In this document: piece by piece, positions 1 to 9,256 of the stretch
Numbering within the stretch: position 1 is the stretch's first letter
Layout: each line of letters starts with the position of its first letter
From: Dyadobacter psychrotolerans
GTDB taxonomy: Bacteria > Bacteroidota > Bacteroidia > Cytophagales > Spirosomataceae
DNA length: 64,000 nt
Assembly (NCBI RefSeq): GCF_004349265.1
Contig: NZ_SMFL01000010.1
Coordinates: forward strand, 214,562-278,561
Direction: 5' to 3'
Position numbers and translations under genes: made by a program
The notes under the pieces: generated by a model
Seen by the model: only the letters and a program-made list of their open reading frames with translations
What the model was told of the DNA's origin: nothing
The model's database searches: none

Positions 1-1726
1 CTGGACTTTCCGTTTCTCTCCTGTTTTCACAATGGAATGGAAAACCCTTTTAAACCAATTGGGAAATACAGAAACCGTTGTGCGTAACGGACAAAAAGTG
101 ATTGATGGTTACGATGCATTAAGCTATTCACAAAGATTTGAAAACAGAACTATTGTTACAACCCAGGTATCAGGTGATCATAAATTAGGTGAGCTTACAA
201 AGCTGAACTGGATCACAGGTTATGGTTACACAGGTCGCTGGGAGCCAGACTGGAAAAGAATCCGCTTCCAGCGTATTACAGGAGCAACCGGAGCTGACGG
301 CCAGCCTGCCCCATTTGCAGCAGTAACACCCAATGACCCGACCGCTAACGAAGTTGGACATTTCTTCTCAAAACTGGGTGAACGTGTTCTAACCCTTTCG
401 GTAAACGGAGAGCATAGTTTTGGTAACCCAACAGACCGCGAACCAAACCGCATTCGTTTCGGACTTTACGGAGAAAGAAAAGACCGTGACTATGAAAATC
501 ATTTCTACGGTTACAACAACATTGGAAATGCAAGTGCTATTCTAACACAGGGTATCGGTTCTATTTTTACGCCTGAAAATGTAAACGGACAAACAGGCGG
601 ACTTACAATAAAGGACGGAACAAAAGACCTTGATTCTTACGAAGGGATTAACAATTACACAGCAGCTTATCTTAGTGGTGATGTTAATTTCGGAAGCAAA
701 GCGATTCTTACCATAGGCTTCCGCGGTGAATACAACAATCAGCAACTACATTCATATATTGTGAATGAGAGGAAAGAGCTGGTTAACAATAAAATATTCA
801 TCCCGCTTCCTTCTCTGAACTTTACTTACAGAGTTTCGGAAAAGCAAAATTTAAGACTTGCTTTCTCTTCAACGCTGAACCGTCCTGAATTCCGCGAACT
901 TGCTCCTTACGCATATTATGATTTTAACCTGCAGGCTGACATCCGCGGAAATACAACTTTAAAAACTGCGAAAATTCAGAACCTCGATGCTAAGTGGGAA
1001 TTCTATCCGTCTGCAAATGAACTGATCTCGGTAACAGGATTTTACAAACATTTCAAAGATCCGATTGAGTCTTTCCTTCTGCCGGTTGGTGGTAATGGTC
1101 TTGCTTATACTTTCATCAACGCAGGTTCAGCAGAAAACTACGGAGTGGAAATGGAAGTTCGTAAAGGTTTCGTAAACGCAGTAAGCCCTTTCATTCAAAA
1201 TCTGACTTTGGTAGGTAATGTTTCTTTCATCAAAAGCACAGTAAATCTGGGTGAATTTGTTCAGGGACCTGATTTGGGCGGAGAAATCCAGAATTATGAC
1301 CTGACAGGCCTAACTGACAAAAAACGCCCGATGGCTAATCAGTCCCCTTACCTGATCAATGCCGGAGTTTACTATGCAGACCCGGCTACGGGATGGCAGT
1401 GGAACGTGCTGTACAATGTATTTGGACAAAGAATCTTCGCTGTTGGTAACCAAAACAACCCAACAGTTTACGAAACACCGAGAAACGTAATCGACCTGAA
1501 CATCAGCAAAAGGATCAAACAAAACCTGGAAATCAGATTAGGTATCCAGGATATCCTGAACCAGCCGGTTCGTTTTGCACAGGACTTTAACCGCAACGGA
1601 AAAATCGATAAGGATATCACTTCCATGACCGCAAACGCCGATCAGGATATCCGCAAGTTCAAACGCGGCAGCTACTTCACTTTAACAGCGGCTTATACTT
1701 TCGGAAGAAGAACAGTTATTCCATAA
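1..1726 (+). CDS. TonB-dependent receptor, 3' portion (5' end outside window)
   Basis: The reading frame is open from base 2 to the stop at 1724-1726, so the gene starts upstream of the window; the first internal ATG at 32 is not the true start. The visible 574 residues are all outer-membrane beta-barrel: alternating aromatic/polar strands, many Asn- and Gly-rich turns, a segment typical of receptor barrels (RLAFSSTLNRPEFRELAPY), and a final strand ending in TAAYTF followed by a short tail. The plug and any carboxypeptidase-like N-terminal domain must lie off the left edge. Family members import siderophores, glycans or other ligands with energy from TonB/ExbBD; the ligand cannot be read here. 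The lipoprotein gene 64 bases downstream is probably co-transcribed and could be its surface partner. Confidence 0.9.
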   Translation, partial: WTFRFSPVFTMEWKTLLNQLGNTETVVRNGQKVIDGYDALSYSQRFENRTIVTTQVSGDHKLGELTKLNWITGYGYTGRWEPDWKRIRFQRITGATGADGQPAPFAAVTPNDPTANEVGHFFSKLGERVLTLSVNGEHSFGNPTDREPNRIRFGLYGERKDRDYENHFYGYNNIGNASAILTQGIGSIFTPENVNGQTGGLTIKDGTKDLDSYEGINNYTAAYLSGDVNFGSKAILTIGFRGEYNNQQLHSYIVNERKELVNNKIFIPLPSLNFTYRVSEKQNLRLAFSSTLNRPEFRELAPYAYYDFNLQADIRGNTTLKTAKIQNLDAKWEFYPSANELISVTGFYKHFKDPIESFLLPVGGNGLAYTFINAGSAENYGVEMEVRKGFVNAVSPFIQNLTLVGNVSFIKSTVNLGEFVQGPDLGGEIQNYDLTGLTDKKRPMANQSPYLINAGVYYADPATGWQWNVLYNVFGQRIFAVGNQNNPTVYETPRNVIDLNISKRIKQNLEIRLGIQDILNQPVRFAQDFNRNGKIDKDITSMTANADQDIRKFKRGSYFTLTAAYTFGRRTVIP

Positions 1727-1790
1727 TTACACAATCAAGAAAATTACCAATCAAACAATTATCCCTTTTGCAAACCAATTTCAATTCGCT

Positions 1791-3461
1791 ATGAATATTA
1801 TTAAAAACCGGCTGTACTTTCTATTCCTTTTGGGAGGTATGTTTGCAGCCACAACTTCCTGCAAAAACGACGACACACCTACTCCTGTTGAGGAAGTACT
1901 GGCGGTGAAAACAATAGTTCCGGCATCAGGGCCGGTTGGCACCAAGGTGGTTATTACAGGTACAAAATTCGATGCAACTCCTGCCAATAACACGGTTTTA
2001 TTTAATACAACGCCTGCAACAGTAACAGCTGCAACCACAACATCACTCGAAGTAACCGTTCCTGCCGGTGCTACAAGCGGCTTGGTTTCTGTTACCGTAG
2101 GGGGAAAAACAGTAAAAAGTGCTTCCAATTTTGATCTTGCCGCACGTGCAGTTGTTGAAAAACAAGGTAACATCACCGCAAGCGAAACCTGGACAAAAGA
2201 TAAAATTTACTTGCTTAAAGGTTTTGTATATGTAACAACAGGCGCTACACTAACTATTGAACCGGGAACGGTTATCAAAGGTGGTGGAATTGCCCTTGAC
2301 CCGGCCGGACTTGGAAAAGGCGGAACGTTGATCATCAATGCAGGTGCAAAAATCATGGCAGTTGGTACCGCCGCTGAACCTATCGTATTTACCTCAAACG
2401 CTGCTCCGGGAGCACGTAAATATGGTGACTGGGGTGGCTTGGTTATCATTGGGAAAGCGCCTCACAATCAATTGGGCAGCAAAGGACCGGAAGGTGGTAT
2501 TTCAGGCCAATTAGGTACAGATAATATTGCTGATGACAACTCAGGTAAACTTCAGTATGTAAGAGTTGAATTCCCGGGTATCGCACTTACAGCAGGCAAC
2601 GAAATCAATGGTATTACATTTTATGCAGTAGGTTCAGGTACAACAGTTGACCACGTACAGGTTTCTTACAGTGGTGACGATTCATACGAATGGTTTGGCG
2701 GAACAGTAAACGCTAAAAACCTGGTTGCTTTCCGTGGATTTGATGATGATTGGGATACTGACTGGGGTTTTGTTGGTAAAGTTCAGTATGCGCTTTCATT
2801 GCGTGACCCTGAGTATGCTGATCAGTCGGGATCAAACGGATTTGAATCTGATAACTTCGCAGGAACGGGTGAACCAGCTACGGCACCAAATAATGGATTT
2901 CCATTAACTGCTCCTGTTTTTGCTAACGTTAGTAATTTCGTTTTTCCGGGAACACCAAATACTAATCCGGGATCAGGATCAGGATTATACCAGTCAGCAA
3001 TGCACTTACGTCGTAACACAGATATCAGCATTTACAACTCAGTTTTTTCAGGATATCCTGAAGGGCTTCGTTTGGATGGTGCAAATACATTGGCTCATGC
3101 TACAGCCGGAACTTTGGATTTGAAAGGAATTGTATTGGCTAACACTACTATTTCAGTTCGTGGAGACCGCGCGACAACAGGCGTTTCTGATGCACAGGCA
3201 CTGGCTTATTTTAGTGCAGCGACTCGTAAAAACACAATTCTTACAGATGCTTCTACATTGCTTTTAAACGCTGATAACTTCAAACTTACAGCACCGAAAT
3301 TCTTGCCACAGGCAACATCTCCTTTGTTGAAAGATGCTGTTTGGGAAGGAAAAGGTGCAGATGCATTTTTCACAAAAGAACTTTTCAGAGGTGCCTTCGG
3401 AACAACAGACTGGACAACAGGCTGGACAAACTTCGATCCTCAGAACACTCCGTACAACTAA
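1791..3461 (+). CDS. IPT/TIG-domain surface lipoprotein
   Basis: 556 residues. An N-terminal lipoprotein signal ends in TTSC with Cys24 as the lipidation site. Residues of about 37-117 form an IPT/TIG immunoglobulin-like fold (IVPASGPVGTKVVITGTKF is a typical start). Residues of about 120-556 look like a repetitive beta-rich, right-handed-helix type domain with segments such as LTIEPGTVIKGGG and GDWGGLVIIGKAP, a layout often seen in Bacteroidota lipoproteins encoded next to TonB receptors. It probably sits on the outer membrane as a ligand-binding partner of the receptor just upstream. No catalytic motif was recognised. A hairpin terminator follows, consistent with a two-gene operon. Confidence 0.85.
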   Translation: MNIIKNRLYFLFLLGGMFAATTSCKNDDTPTPVEEVLAVKTIVPASGPVGTKVVITGTKFDATPANNTVLFNTTPATVTAATTTSLEVTVPAGATSGLVSVTVGGKTVKSASNFDLAARAVVEKQGNITASETWTKDKIYLLKGFVYVTTGATLTIEPGTVIKGGGIALDPAGLGKGGTLIINAGAKIMAVGTAAEPIVFTSNAAPGARKYGDWGGLVIIGKAPHNQLGSKGPEGGISGQLGTDNIADDNSGKLQYVRVEFPGIALTAGNEINGITFYAVGSGTTVDHVQVSYSGDDSYEWFGGTVNAKNLVAFRGFDDDWDTDWGFVGKVQYALSLRDPEYADQSGSNGFESDNFAGTGEPATAPNNGFPLTAPVFANVSNFVFPGTPNTNPGSGSGLYQSAMHLRRNTDISIYNSVFSGYPEGLRLDGANTLAHATAGTLDLKGIVLANTTISVRGDRATTGVSDAQALAYFSAATRKNTILTDASTLLLNADNFKLTAPKFLPQATSPLLKDAVWEGKGADAFFTKELFRGAFGTTDWTTGWTNFDPQNTPYN

Positions 3462-3506
3462 GTAACAGGAGAAAAACCTTATAATTGGTGTCAGAATTTA
3501 AAAAGG

Positions 3507-3537
3507 CCGGGAGCAGATGCTTCCGGTTTTTTTTATT
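3507..3537 (+). terminator. Rho-independent terminator after the TonB receptor/IPT operon
   Basis: Stem CCGGGAGCA / TGCTTCCGG with one G-U pair and a two-base loop, followed directly by a run of eight T. Confidence 0.85.
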
Positions 3538-3728
3538 TTTTACGCTCTGTAAACAATGCAGAAATTCCCATCTTTCAAATTCAAAGTGGCGTTTGCTCCA
3601 GTCATAATTGGAGTGAAGCGGATAACAAGGCTAATTTTCGAAAGTTAACAATTTGATAACCCAATATAATATTTGATAAATTATATTTTCAATAACTTCA
3701 AGTACTCAACTTTTCCTAACACAGAACG

Positions 3729-4355
3729 ATGACTCTGAAACATTTATTTATCAGTTTTTTAATCTTATGCCAGATGCTTAGTTGCAAATCAAAAGATTCA
3801 TCCCCTTTGCTTAATGATAATTTTGAAGCTATTTATCAACAGTTTCACGGTAAGTATAAAATTGTCAGCTCAGTGAGCAGTGAACCGTTGGATATAAATC
3901 TGGACGGCTCATCTTCCTCGGATTTGCTTACTGAAATTGACGAACTCACAACCGGAACTTTAACAAGCCCCTATTTGCAAATTGCTATCAATCGTTCGTC
4001 AAAGGTGAATGTGAAGCCCTCATATTTATTTATACAGGCCTGGCCCGAACAATTTGTAAGAATGGGATCAGGTAAAGTGTGGGATGGAACTGAAATGATT
4101 CCATTTCATCCTGATTATAGCTTTGCCTATGATATGAAAGTAGTTTTCCGAGAATTTGAATTTTCAAAAGACAGAAAAAATCTTACTGTGAAAATAGATG
4201 ATTCAGAAAAACCACTTTTTTCACAATCTGCCCCAAACACTGTTACAGTACTGAATGACGGTAAACTTGTAGTAGTAGCCAATCGTAAGATTTATACGAG
4301 TTTAGGAGTAAAGCAGGTTACTGTAACAACAACTACGAACGATTTACCAGGTTAA
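3729..4355 (+). CDS. Lipoprotein of unknown function
   Basis: 208 residues with a lipoprotein signal ending in LSC (Cys19). The mature part is acidic and beta-rich, with a Ser-rich stretch (LDGSSSSDLLTEIDEL) around residues 55-75. No domain was recognised. It stands alone: terminators lie on both sides (3507-3537 and 4416-4447), so it is probably monocistronic. The 190 bases upstream are AT-rich and hold a small CTCCA/TGGAG hairpin near 3596-3614 but no clear promoter match. Confidence 0.75.
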   Translation: MTLKHLFISFLILCQMLSCKSKDSSPLLNDNFEAIYQQFHGKYKIVSSVSSEPLDINLDGSSSSDLLTEIDELTTGTLTSPYLQIAINRSSKVNVKPSYLFIQAWPEQFVRMGSGKVWDGTEMIPFHPDYSFAYDMKVVFREFEFSKDRKNLTVKIDDSEKPLFSQSAPNTVTVLNDGKLVVVANRKIYTSLGVKQVTVTTTTNDLPG

Positions 4356-4415
4356 TTTAGAATATTTTTATTGGTACCGATTGGGTGAAAATATTAACAA
4401 CTTTAAAAATCAAGA

Positions 4416-4447
4416 AAAAAACCGGAAGCACATACTTTCGGTTTTTT
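4416..4447 (+). terminator. Rho-independent terminator
   Basis: AAAAACCGGAAG and CTTTCGGTTTTT arms with one G-T pair and a CACATA loop, ending in seven T. Confidence 0.85.
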
Positions 4448-4588
4448 TGCTTAAAACTGATAGTTTATCACTTTTCCGGATTTACATAAGTGCTGTTGCA
4501 ATCCTGCTGCAAAACCGATAACTTCGGATCTCGATTTTTGTCCTGACAATTATTAGAATTCAAACTTTTATTTATTAATATTTTCTGA

Positions 4589-5197
4589 ATGTCCGAATTT
4601 CAGGCTTACCTCCAGTTGGGTTTTGAACATATTACAGATTCCAAAGGATATGATCACATTTTGTTTATCATGGCACTTTGTACGGTTTACACCCTGATGG
4701 ATTGGAAAAAGGTCACAATCCTGGTCACTGCTTTTACCATCGGTCACTCAGTTACACTCGCGTTATCAACCCTGGGATTGGTCAATATTGATCCTGCTGT
4801 TATTGAGCTTCTTATTCCTGTGACAATATTGATCACCGCCTCTCTTAATTTTTTTTACAAAGAAAAAAAAACGACTTACGCGAAACAAGGGACTACTTAT
4901 ACGGCCCGGTATCCGTTAGCTTTATTTTTTGGATTAATCCACGGTCTTGGCTTTTCTAACTATTTAAGAGCGTTGCTGGGAAAAGAAGCTGATATCATTA
5001 ATCCCCTGCTGGGCTTCAACATCGGCCTGGAACTGGGACAGCTGGTTATTGTATTTATTGTTCTGACTATTGCCTTTGTACTGATTGAAATTTTACGAAT
5101 CACAAAATTGACCTGGGTTCATATTCTGTCCGGAATTATAGCCGGAATGTCGTTATCGCTGATTATCAACAATGAGTTTTTACAAAACAGTTTATAA
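4589..5197 (+). CDS. HupE/UreJ-like membrane protein
   Basis: 202 residues with about six hydrophobic segments. The sequence carries His-containing membrane motifs of the HupE/UreJ group: GFEHITDSKGYDHILF near the N-terminus, FTIGHSVTLAL around residue 50 and FFGLIHGLGFSNYLRALLG around residue 112. Known relatives are hydrogenase or urease accessory proteins proposed to move nickel or cobalt. No hydrogenase or urease genes are present in the window, so the substrate is unknown. Monocistronic by position; 118 bases separate it from the next gene. Confidence 0.8.
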   Translation: MSEFQAYLQLGFEHITDSKGYDHILFIMALCTVYTLMDWKKVTILVTAFTIGHSVTLALSTLGLVNIDPAVIELLIPVTILITASLNFFYKEKKTTYAKQGTTYTARYPLALFFGLIHGLGFSNYLRALLGKEADIINPLLGFNIGLELGQLVIVFIVLTIAFVLIEILRITKLTWVHILSGIIAGMSLSLIINNEFLQNSL

Positions 5198-5249
5198 TTT
5201 TGAGATCAGCGAAGAAAATTTTTCAAAAAAATCTCTGGACTCTCATGTT

Positions 5250-5273
5250 AACTCTGTCCACCTCTGTGTAACT
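5250..5273. repeat. Degenerate CTCTGTG-type intergenic repeat
   Basis: The segment contains AACTCTGTC followed by CTCTGTGTAACT, a decayed direct repeat resembling the short CTCTGTGTAACT elements found between genes in many Bacteroidota genomes. The link to that family is from memory and only a genome-wide count would confirm it. Confidence 0.35.
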
Positions 5274-5315
5274 AACAACTTCCTGACATCGTAACAAAAA
5301 CAACCTGCTAATCAA

Positions 5316-7691
5316 ATGAAAAAACTATTGCTTCCGTTGGTCATGCTGCTGATCCCGATGGCGACGATCGCCCAGCAAATGCCCGCCAACCCAAATTACA
5401 AGGCGAACGACCGCTTTGAGCAATTGGGGACTGTCTTACCGACGCCCAATTCGTTCAGGTCCGCTTCCGGAGCGCCTGGCCGTGAGTACTGGCAAATGCG
5501 CGCAGACTATGATATCAAGGCAGAACTTGATGATGAGAAAAGAAGAATCACTGGTTCTGAAACCATCACTTTTTTTAACAACTCTCCGGACGAACTGAAA
5601 TACGTCTGGATGCAGCTGGATCAAAACCTTTTCAAAAAAGACGGAATTGGCGCAACTTCCCGTACCGGAACGCTGAACGAAAAAGGCATGAGCATTGCCC
5701 AGCTTCAATCCATGAACAACGGAAGAGGTTCTTCCCTGGATCCAAAGACGGAATATGGTTATGAAATTGGCGCCGTAAAAGACAAAGCTGGTAAAGCATT
5801 GCCTTACAAGATCGTCAATACCATGATGCGGATCGATCTTCCGGTTGGACTAAAGCCCGGAGCTAATGTTGTTTTCTCAGTAGACTGGGGTTACAATATC
5901 ACTGAATATTATGGCCGCAGCGGTTATGAGTTTTTTGCCAAAGACGGCAATACCAATTATTTCATCGCACACTGGTTCCCACGCCTTGCACCTTATGATG
6001 ATGTAAACGGCTGGAACCATAAACAATTTCTGGGACAGGGTGAATTTGCGCTGATCTTCGGAAATTACAAAGTGGCGATTACCGTTCCTTCGGATCACGT
6101 AGTGGTAGCGAGCGGCGAATGCCAGAATTACGCACAGGTTTTAACGGCTTCGCAAAAACAGCGTCTTAAACAAGCTGAAACTTCCAAAACGCCCGTGATG
6201 ATCGTTACCCAGGCAGAGGCAGAAAAAGCAGAAAAACGCGAAAACAAAAAGCCTGGCAAAAAAACATGGATCTACAAAGCTGATAACGTTCGTGACTTTG
6301 CTTTTGCAAGCAGCCGGAAGTTTATCTGGGATGCGATGTTAAGTGATGTTTATAAAAACGGTAAAAAGATCTGGTGTATGTCGGTTTATCCTAAGGAAGG
6401 CAATCCGCTTTGGGAGCAATATTCAACCCGCACTATTGAACATACGTTGAAGTCTTACGGTAACCGCACTTTTGAATATCCTTATCCGGTTGCGATCTCC
6501 TGTCACTCTACTTCCGGCGGCGGAATGGAATATCCGATGATCAGCTTTAACGGCGGTCGCCCGGAAGAAGATGGAACTTACAGTGAAGCAACCAAATATG
6601 GTATGATCGGTGTAATCATCCATGAAGTGGGCCACAACTTTTTCCCGATGATCGTCAATTCCGACGAGCGCCAGTGGGCATGGATGGATGAAGGCATCAA
6701 CACTTTCTGCCAGTATCTTGCTGAAAAAGAATGGGATTATAACTTCCCTACCCGCCGCGGCGAACCTAGCCAGATCACGGACTATATGTCATCCGACAAA
6801 TCGGTTCTTTCTCCGATCATGAGTTCGGCTGAAAACGTAATAGGTCTTGGGCCAAATGCTTATGCAAAACCAGCTACCGCCCTGAATATTCTGCGTGAAA
6901 CGGTAATGGGCCGCGAATTGTTTGATCATGCCTTTAAAGAATATGCCACACGCTGGAGATTCAAAAACCCAACTCCTTCCGATTTTTTCAGAACAATGGA
7001 AGATGCCTCCGGCATTGACCTTGATTGGTTCTGGAAAGGCTGGTTCTATGGGGTTGAGCCCGTTGACCAGGATCTGGTGAGTGTAGACTGGTTTAGTATC
7101 GATACACAAAACCCTGAAATCGAAAAGGAGCTTGCACGTAAGGAAGCTGCCAGAAAAGCGAGTACAATCAGCAAAGAGCGTGATCTTGCGAACAAATCCA
7201 ATACCGTCGTTGCTCAGGATTCGACCATGGCCGATTTCTACAACCGTTATGATCCTTTTAAAGTTACAGCAGCCGATCGCCAGAAATACGAGCAATATCT
7301 TGCCGGACTTTCTCAGAGCGAACGTGATCTGATTCAGAACAACACCAACTTTTATACACTTTCTGTTAAAAATAAAGGTGGGCTCGTAATGCCGGTTATT
7401 GTTAAAATGGACTTTGAAGACGGTACAGATTCGACGGTTACATTCCCGGCTGAAATCTGGCGGTTCAACGACGGGCAGATTAACAAAATAATCTCAACCT
7501 CGAAAAAGGTGTCACAATGGACGCTTGATCCTTATTTCCAGATCGCGGATATTGATGCAGCAAATAACTCATTCCCAAGAGTTGCCAAACCAACACGTTT
7601 CCAAATTTATAAACAGCAGCAGATGCGCCGTCCGCCAAACCCAATGCAGGCAGAAGGTGCAGGAAAAATTGGCACAACGCCCAAGAATTAG
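5316..7691 (+). CDS. M1-family zinc metallopeptidase (aminopeptidase N-like), secreted
   Basis: 791 residues with a cleavable signal peptide (MKKLLLPLVMLLIPMATIAQ). The gluzincin motif is complete: His436-Glu437-x-x-His440, with the third zinc ligand Glu459 18 residues on, in WMDEG. The substrate-binding G-x-M-E-N-type motif appears as GGGMEY at 401-406, with Tyr in place of the usual Asn, a known variant in Bacteroidota homologues. N-terminal beta-sandwich about 50-270, catalytic domain about 290-600, and a Lys/Glu-rich linker then a beta-rich tail beyond 620. It probably trims peptides in the periplasm. No type IX sorting tail was seen. A terminator follows at 7715. Confidence 0.9.
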   Translation: MKKLLLPLVMLLIPMATIAQQMPANPNYKANDRFEQLGTVLPTPNSFRSASGAPGREYWQMRADYDIKAELDDEKRRITGSETITFFNNSPDELKYVWMQLDQNLFKKDGIGATSRTGTLNEKGMSIAQLQSMNNGRGSSLDPKTEYGYEIGAVKDKAGKALPYKIVNTMMRIDLPVGLKPGANVVFSVDWGYNITEYYGRSGYEFFAKDGNTNYFIAHWFPRLAPYDDVNGWNHKQFLGQGEFALIFGNYKVAITVPSDHVVVASGECQNYAQVLTASQKQRLKQAETSKTPVMIVTQAEAEKAEKRENKKPGKKTWIYKADNVRDFAFASSRKFIWDAMLSDVYKNGKKIWCMSVYPKEGNPLWEQYSTRTIEHTLKSYGNRTFEYPYPVAISCHSTSGGGMEYPMISFNGGRPEEDGTYSEATKYGMIGVIIHEVGHNFFPMIVNSDERQWAWMDEGINTFCQYLAEKEWDYNFPTRRGEPSQITDYMSSDKSVLSPIMSSAENVIGLGPNAYAKPATALNILRETVMGRELFDHAFKEYATRWRFKNPTPSDFFRTMEDASGIDLDWFWKGWFYGVEPVDQDLVSVDWFSIDTQNPEIEKELARKEAARKASTISKERDLANKSNTVVAQDSTMADFYNRYDPFKVTAADRQKYEQYLAGLSQSERDLIQNNTNFYTLSVKNKGGLVMPVIVKMDFEDGTDSTVTFPAEIWRFNDGQINKIISTSKKVSQWTLDPYFQIADIDAANNSFPRVAKPTRFQIYKQQQMRRPPNPMQAEGAGKIGTTPKN

Positions 7692-7714
7692 GATTTCAAT
7701 ATAAAACCAGAAAA

Positions 7715-7745
7715 CCTTCCGGATTCAATTCGGAAGGCTTTTTTA
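7715..7745 (+). terminator. Rho-independent terminator after the M1 peptidase
   Basis: Arms CCTTCCG (7715-7721) and CGGAAGG (7731-7737) with a nine-base loop, followed by CTTTTTT. Confidence 0.85.
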
Positions 7746-7801
7746 TGCAATTTCAAAAGTAATTTTATGTAACTTCAAAATAGAAGTTATGTAATTTCAA
7801 A
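7744..7801. promoter_or_regulatory. Three direct repeats with exact 22-bp period upstream of the 2-hydroxyacid dehydrogenase
   Basis: Copies of TATGYAAYTTCAAA start at 7744, 7766 and 7788, a spacing of exactly 22 bp, about two helical turns. The array ends 75 bp before the start codon at 7877. A protein bound to these copies would sit on one face of the DNA. That it is an operator is inference. Confidence 0.5.
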
Positions 7802-7876
7802 GTTTGATAATTACAAATGAATTTTTAGTCAGTTTAGGCTGCACTAATCTATTCAGAGTAAAACTTTACCAAAATT

Positions 7877-8830
7877 ATGAACATCGTTATTCTCGACAAC
7901 TTTACTTTAAATCCAGGCGACCTGGATGATTCTCCTCTGCAGGCTTTGGGAAATGTTACCATTTACGACCGGACTTCAAAAGAACAAATTGTTGACCGTG
8001 CTGCAAATGCGGAAATTCTTATTGTAAACAAAGTTGTGCTCAACGAAGAAACTCTGGATCGGTTGCCTGCTTTAAAATATATCGGCGTGGTGGCCACGGG
8101 ATATAACAATATCGATATTGAAGCCGCTAAAAAGCACAATGTCATCGTCACAAATGTAAAAGCTTATGGTCCGGCCTCTGTGGCCCAGCATACTTTTGCT
8201 TTGCTGTTGGCTTTAATGAATCGCATTGAAACACACAGTCAAAGCGTTTTTGCGGGTGAATGGGCAGCATCAAAAGACTTTGCTTATACCAAAAGTCCGC
8301 TTACAGAACTGGCAGGAAAAACGATGGGATTAATCGGACTGGGAGACATCGGATCGCAGGTTGCGAACATAGCATCTGCTTTTGGAATGAAAGTAATTGC
8401 TTACCGCAAAAATCCTAACAGGACGCAGAACAACGACATTACAATGGTTACACTGGAAGCCATTTTTAAAAACAGCGATATCGTCAGCCTGCATTGTCCG
8501 CTGAATGATGAAACCCGAGAAATCATCAATGCTTCTACGCTTTCACAAATGAAGAAAACTGCCGTTTTGCTAAACACAGGAAGAGGGCCGTTGATTAATG
8601 AAACAGATCTTGCCGAAGCACTTAAAACCGAAACGATTGGCGGAGCAGGACTGGATGTACTTTCTACCGAACCACCTGCTGCAAGCAACCCGTTGTTATC
8701 CGCACCAAATTGTGTGATTACGCCACACATTGCCTGGGCATCCTTCGAAGCAAGAACACGTCTGCTACAAATGGCAACGGATAATTTAAAAGCATTTATC
8801 GACGGCAAGCCTTTGAATGTTGTTTCCTGA
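7877..8830 (+). CDS. D-2-hydroxyacid dehydrogenase (glycerate/hydroxypyruvate type)
   Basis: 317 residues, normal for the family. The NAD-binding Rossmann motif is G154-x-G156-x-x-G159 (GLIGLGDIGS). Catalytic triad: Arg236 (NTGRGPLI), Glu265 (LSTEPP) and His284 (TPHIAWAS). The HIAWAS context resembles hydroxypyruvate/glycerate dehydrogenases, so interconversion of hydroxypyruvate and glycerate or a similar 2-oxoacid is likely; the exact substrate is not settled by sequence. Cytoplasmic. It is preceded by a three-copy 22-bp repeat and converges on the Kai operon with only four bases between stop codons. A second, distant paralogue lies at 36130-37062. Confidence 0.9.
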   Translation: MNIVILDNFTLNPGDLDDSPLQALGNVTIYDRTSKEQIVDRAANAEILIVNKVVLNEETLDRLPALKYIGVVATGYNNIDIEAAKKHNVIVTNVKAYGPASVAQHTFALLLALMNRIETHSQSVFAGEWAASKDFAYTKSPLTELAGKTMGLIGLGDIGSQVANIASAFGMKVIAYRKNPNRTQNNDITMVTLEAIFKNSDIVSLHCPLNDETREIINASTLSQMKKTAVLLNTGRGPLINETDLAEALKTETIGGAGLDVLSTEPPAASNPLLSAPNCVITPHIAWASFEARTRLLQMATDNLKAFIDGKPLNVVS

Positions 8831-8834
8831 CCTG

Positions 8835-9239
8835 TTAATTAAAAACATTTTCCGCATATGCTTTCAAAATTGCATCGATCATCTCATTGTAACCTTCAAG
8901 TGAAACCGGTTTAGGCTGCACGGTTAAAGCGCCAAGAAGCCTGCAATCATCAATCAGTTTTTGATCTGTGTAGGTGGAGTAGATAACAATAGCGATTTCG
9001 CTGTAACGCGGATTCGCTTTTAATTCACAAAGCGTTTCCTTTCCGCTCAGCTTCGGCATATTCTGATCCAGGATAATAACGTGAGGAAAATCAGAATCAG
9101 CTTCCACCGAATTAAGGTATTCCAAAACCTCGACACCATCCGTTACACTTGGGAAAAAGGCAACATCAGTCCGGTGTTTCAAAAAATCCTGAAAAAACCA
9201 GCGGTCATCGGTGTCGTCGTCTGCTAACAATATCTTCAT
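8835..9239 (-). CDS. Single-domain response regulator (receiver, Rcp-type)
   Basis: 134 residues, receiver domain only. The acidic pocket is Asp7-Asp8-Asp9 (LLADDDTDD), the phosphoacceptor is Asp58 (IILDQNMPKLSG) and the conserved Lys is Lys110 (QPKP). There is no output domain, so it must act by protein contact, like Rcp1/CheY-type proteins that pair with PAS or phytochrome kinases. It is last in the minus-strand kaiC-kaiB-kaiB-kinase operon, 17 bases after the kinase, and is the likely phosphotransfer partner of that kinase. Confidence 0.9.
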   Translation of the reverse strand: MKILLADDDTDDRWFFQDFLKHRTDVAFFPSVTDGVEVLEYLNSVEADSDFPHVIILDQNMPKLSGKETLCELKANPRYSEIAIVIYSTYTDQKLIDDCRLLGALTVQPKPVSLEGYNEMIDAILKAYAENVFN

Positions 9240-9256
9240 CAGAAAATAACAGATTG

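Noticed and set aside
1781..2176. Minus-strand open frame opposite the IPT lipoprotein
   Set aside because: A shadow of the plus-strand gene with low-complexity Val/Thr composition and no recognisable product.
6789..7295. 168-codon minus-strand open frame inside the M1 peptidase
   Set aside because: The plus strand is a complete, well-conserved enzyme; the antisense product matches nothing.
7744..7801. CRISPR-like reading of the 22-bp-spaced repeats
   Set aside because: Repeat units of 14 bases with 8-base gaps are far too short, and no cas genes are present.
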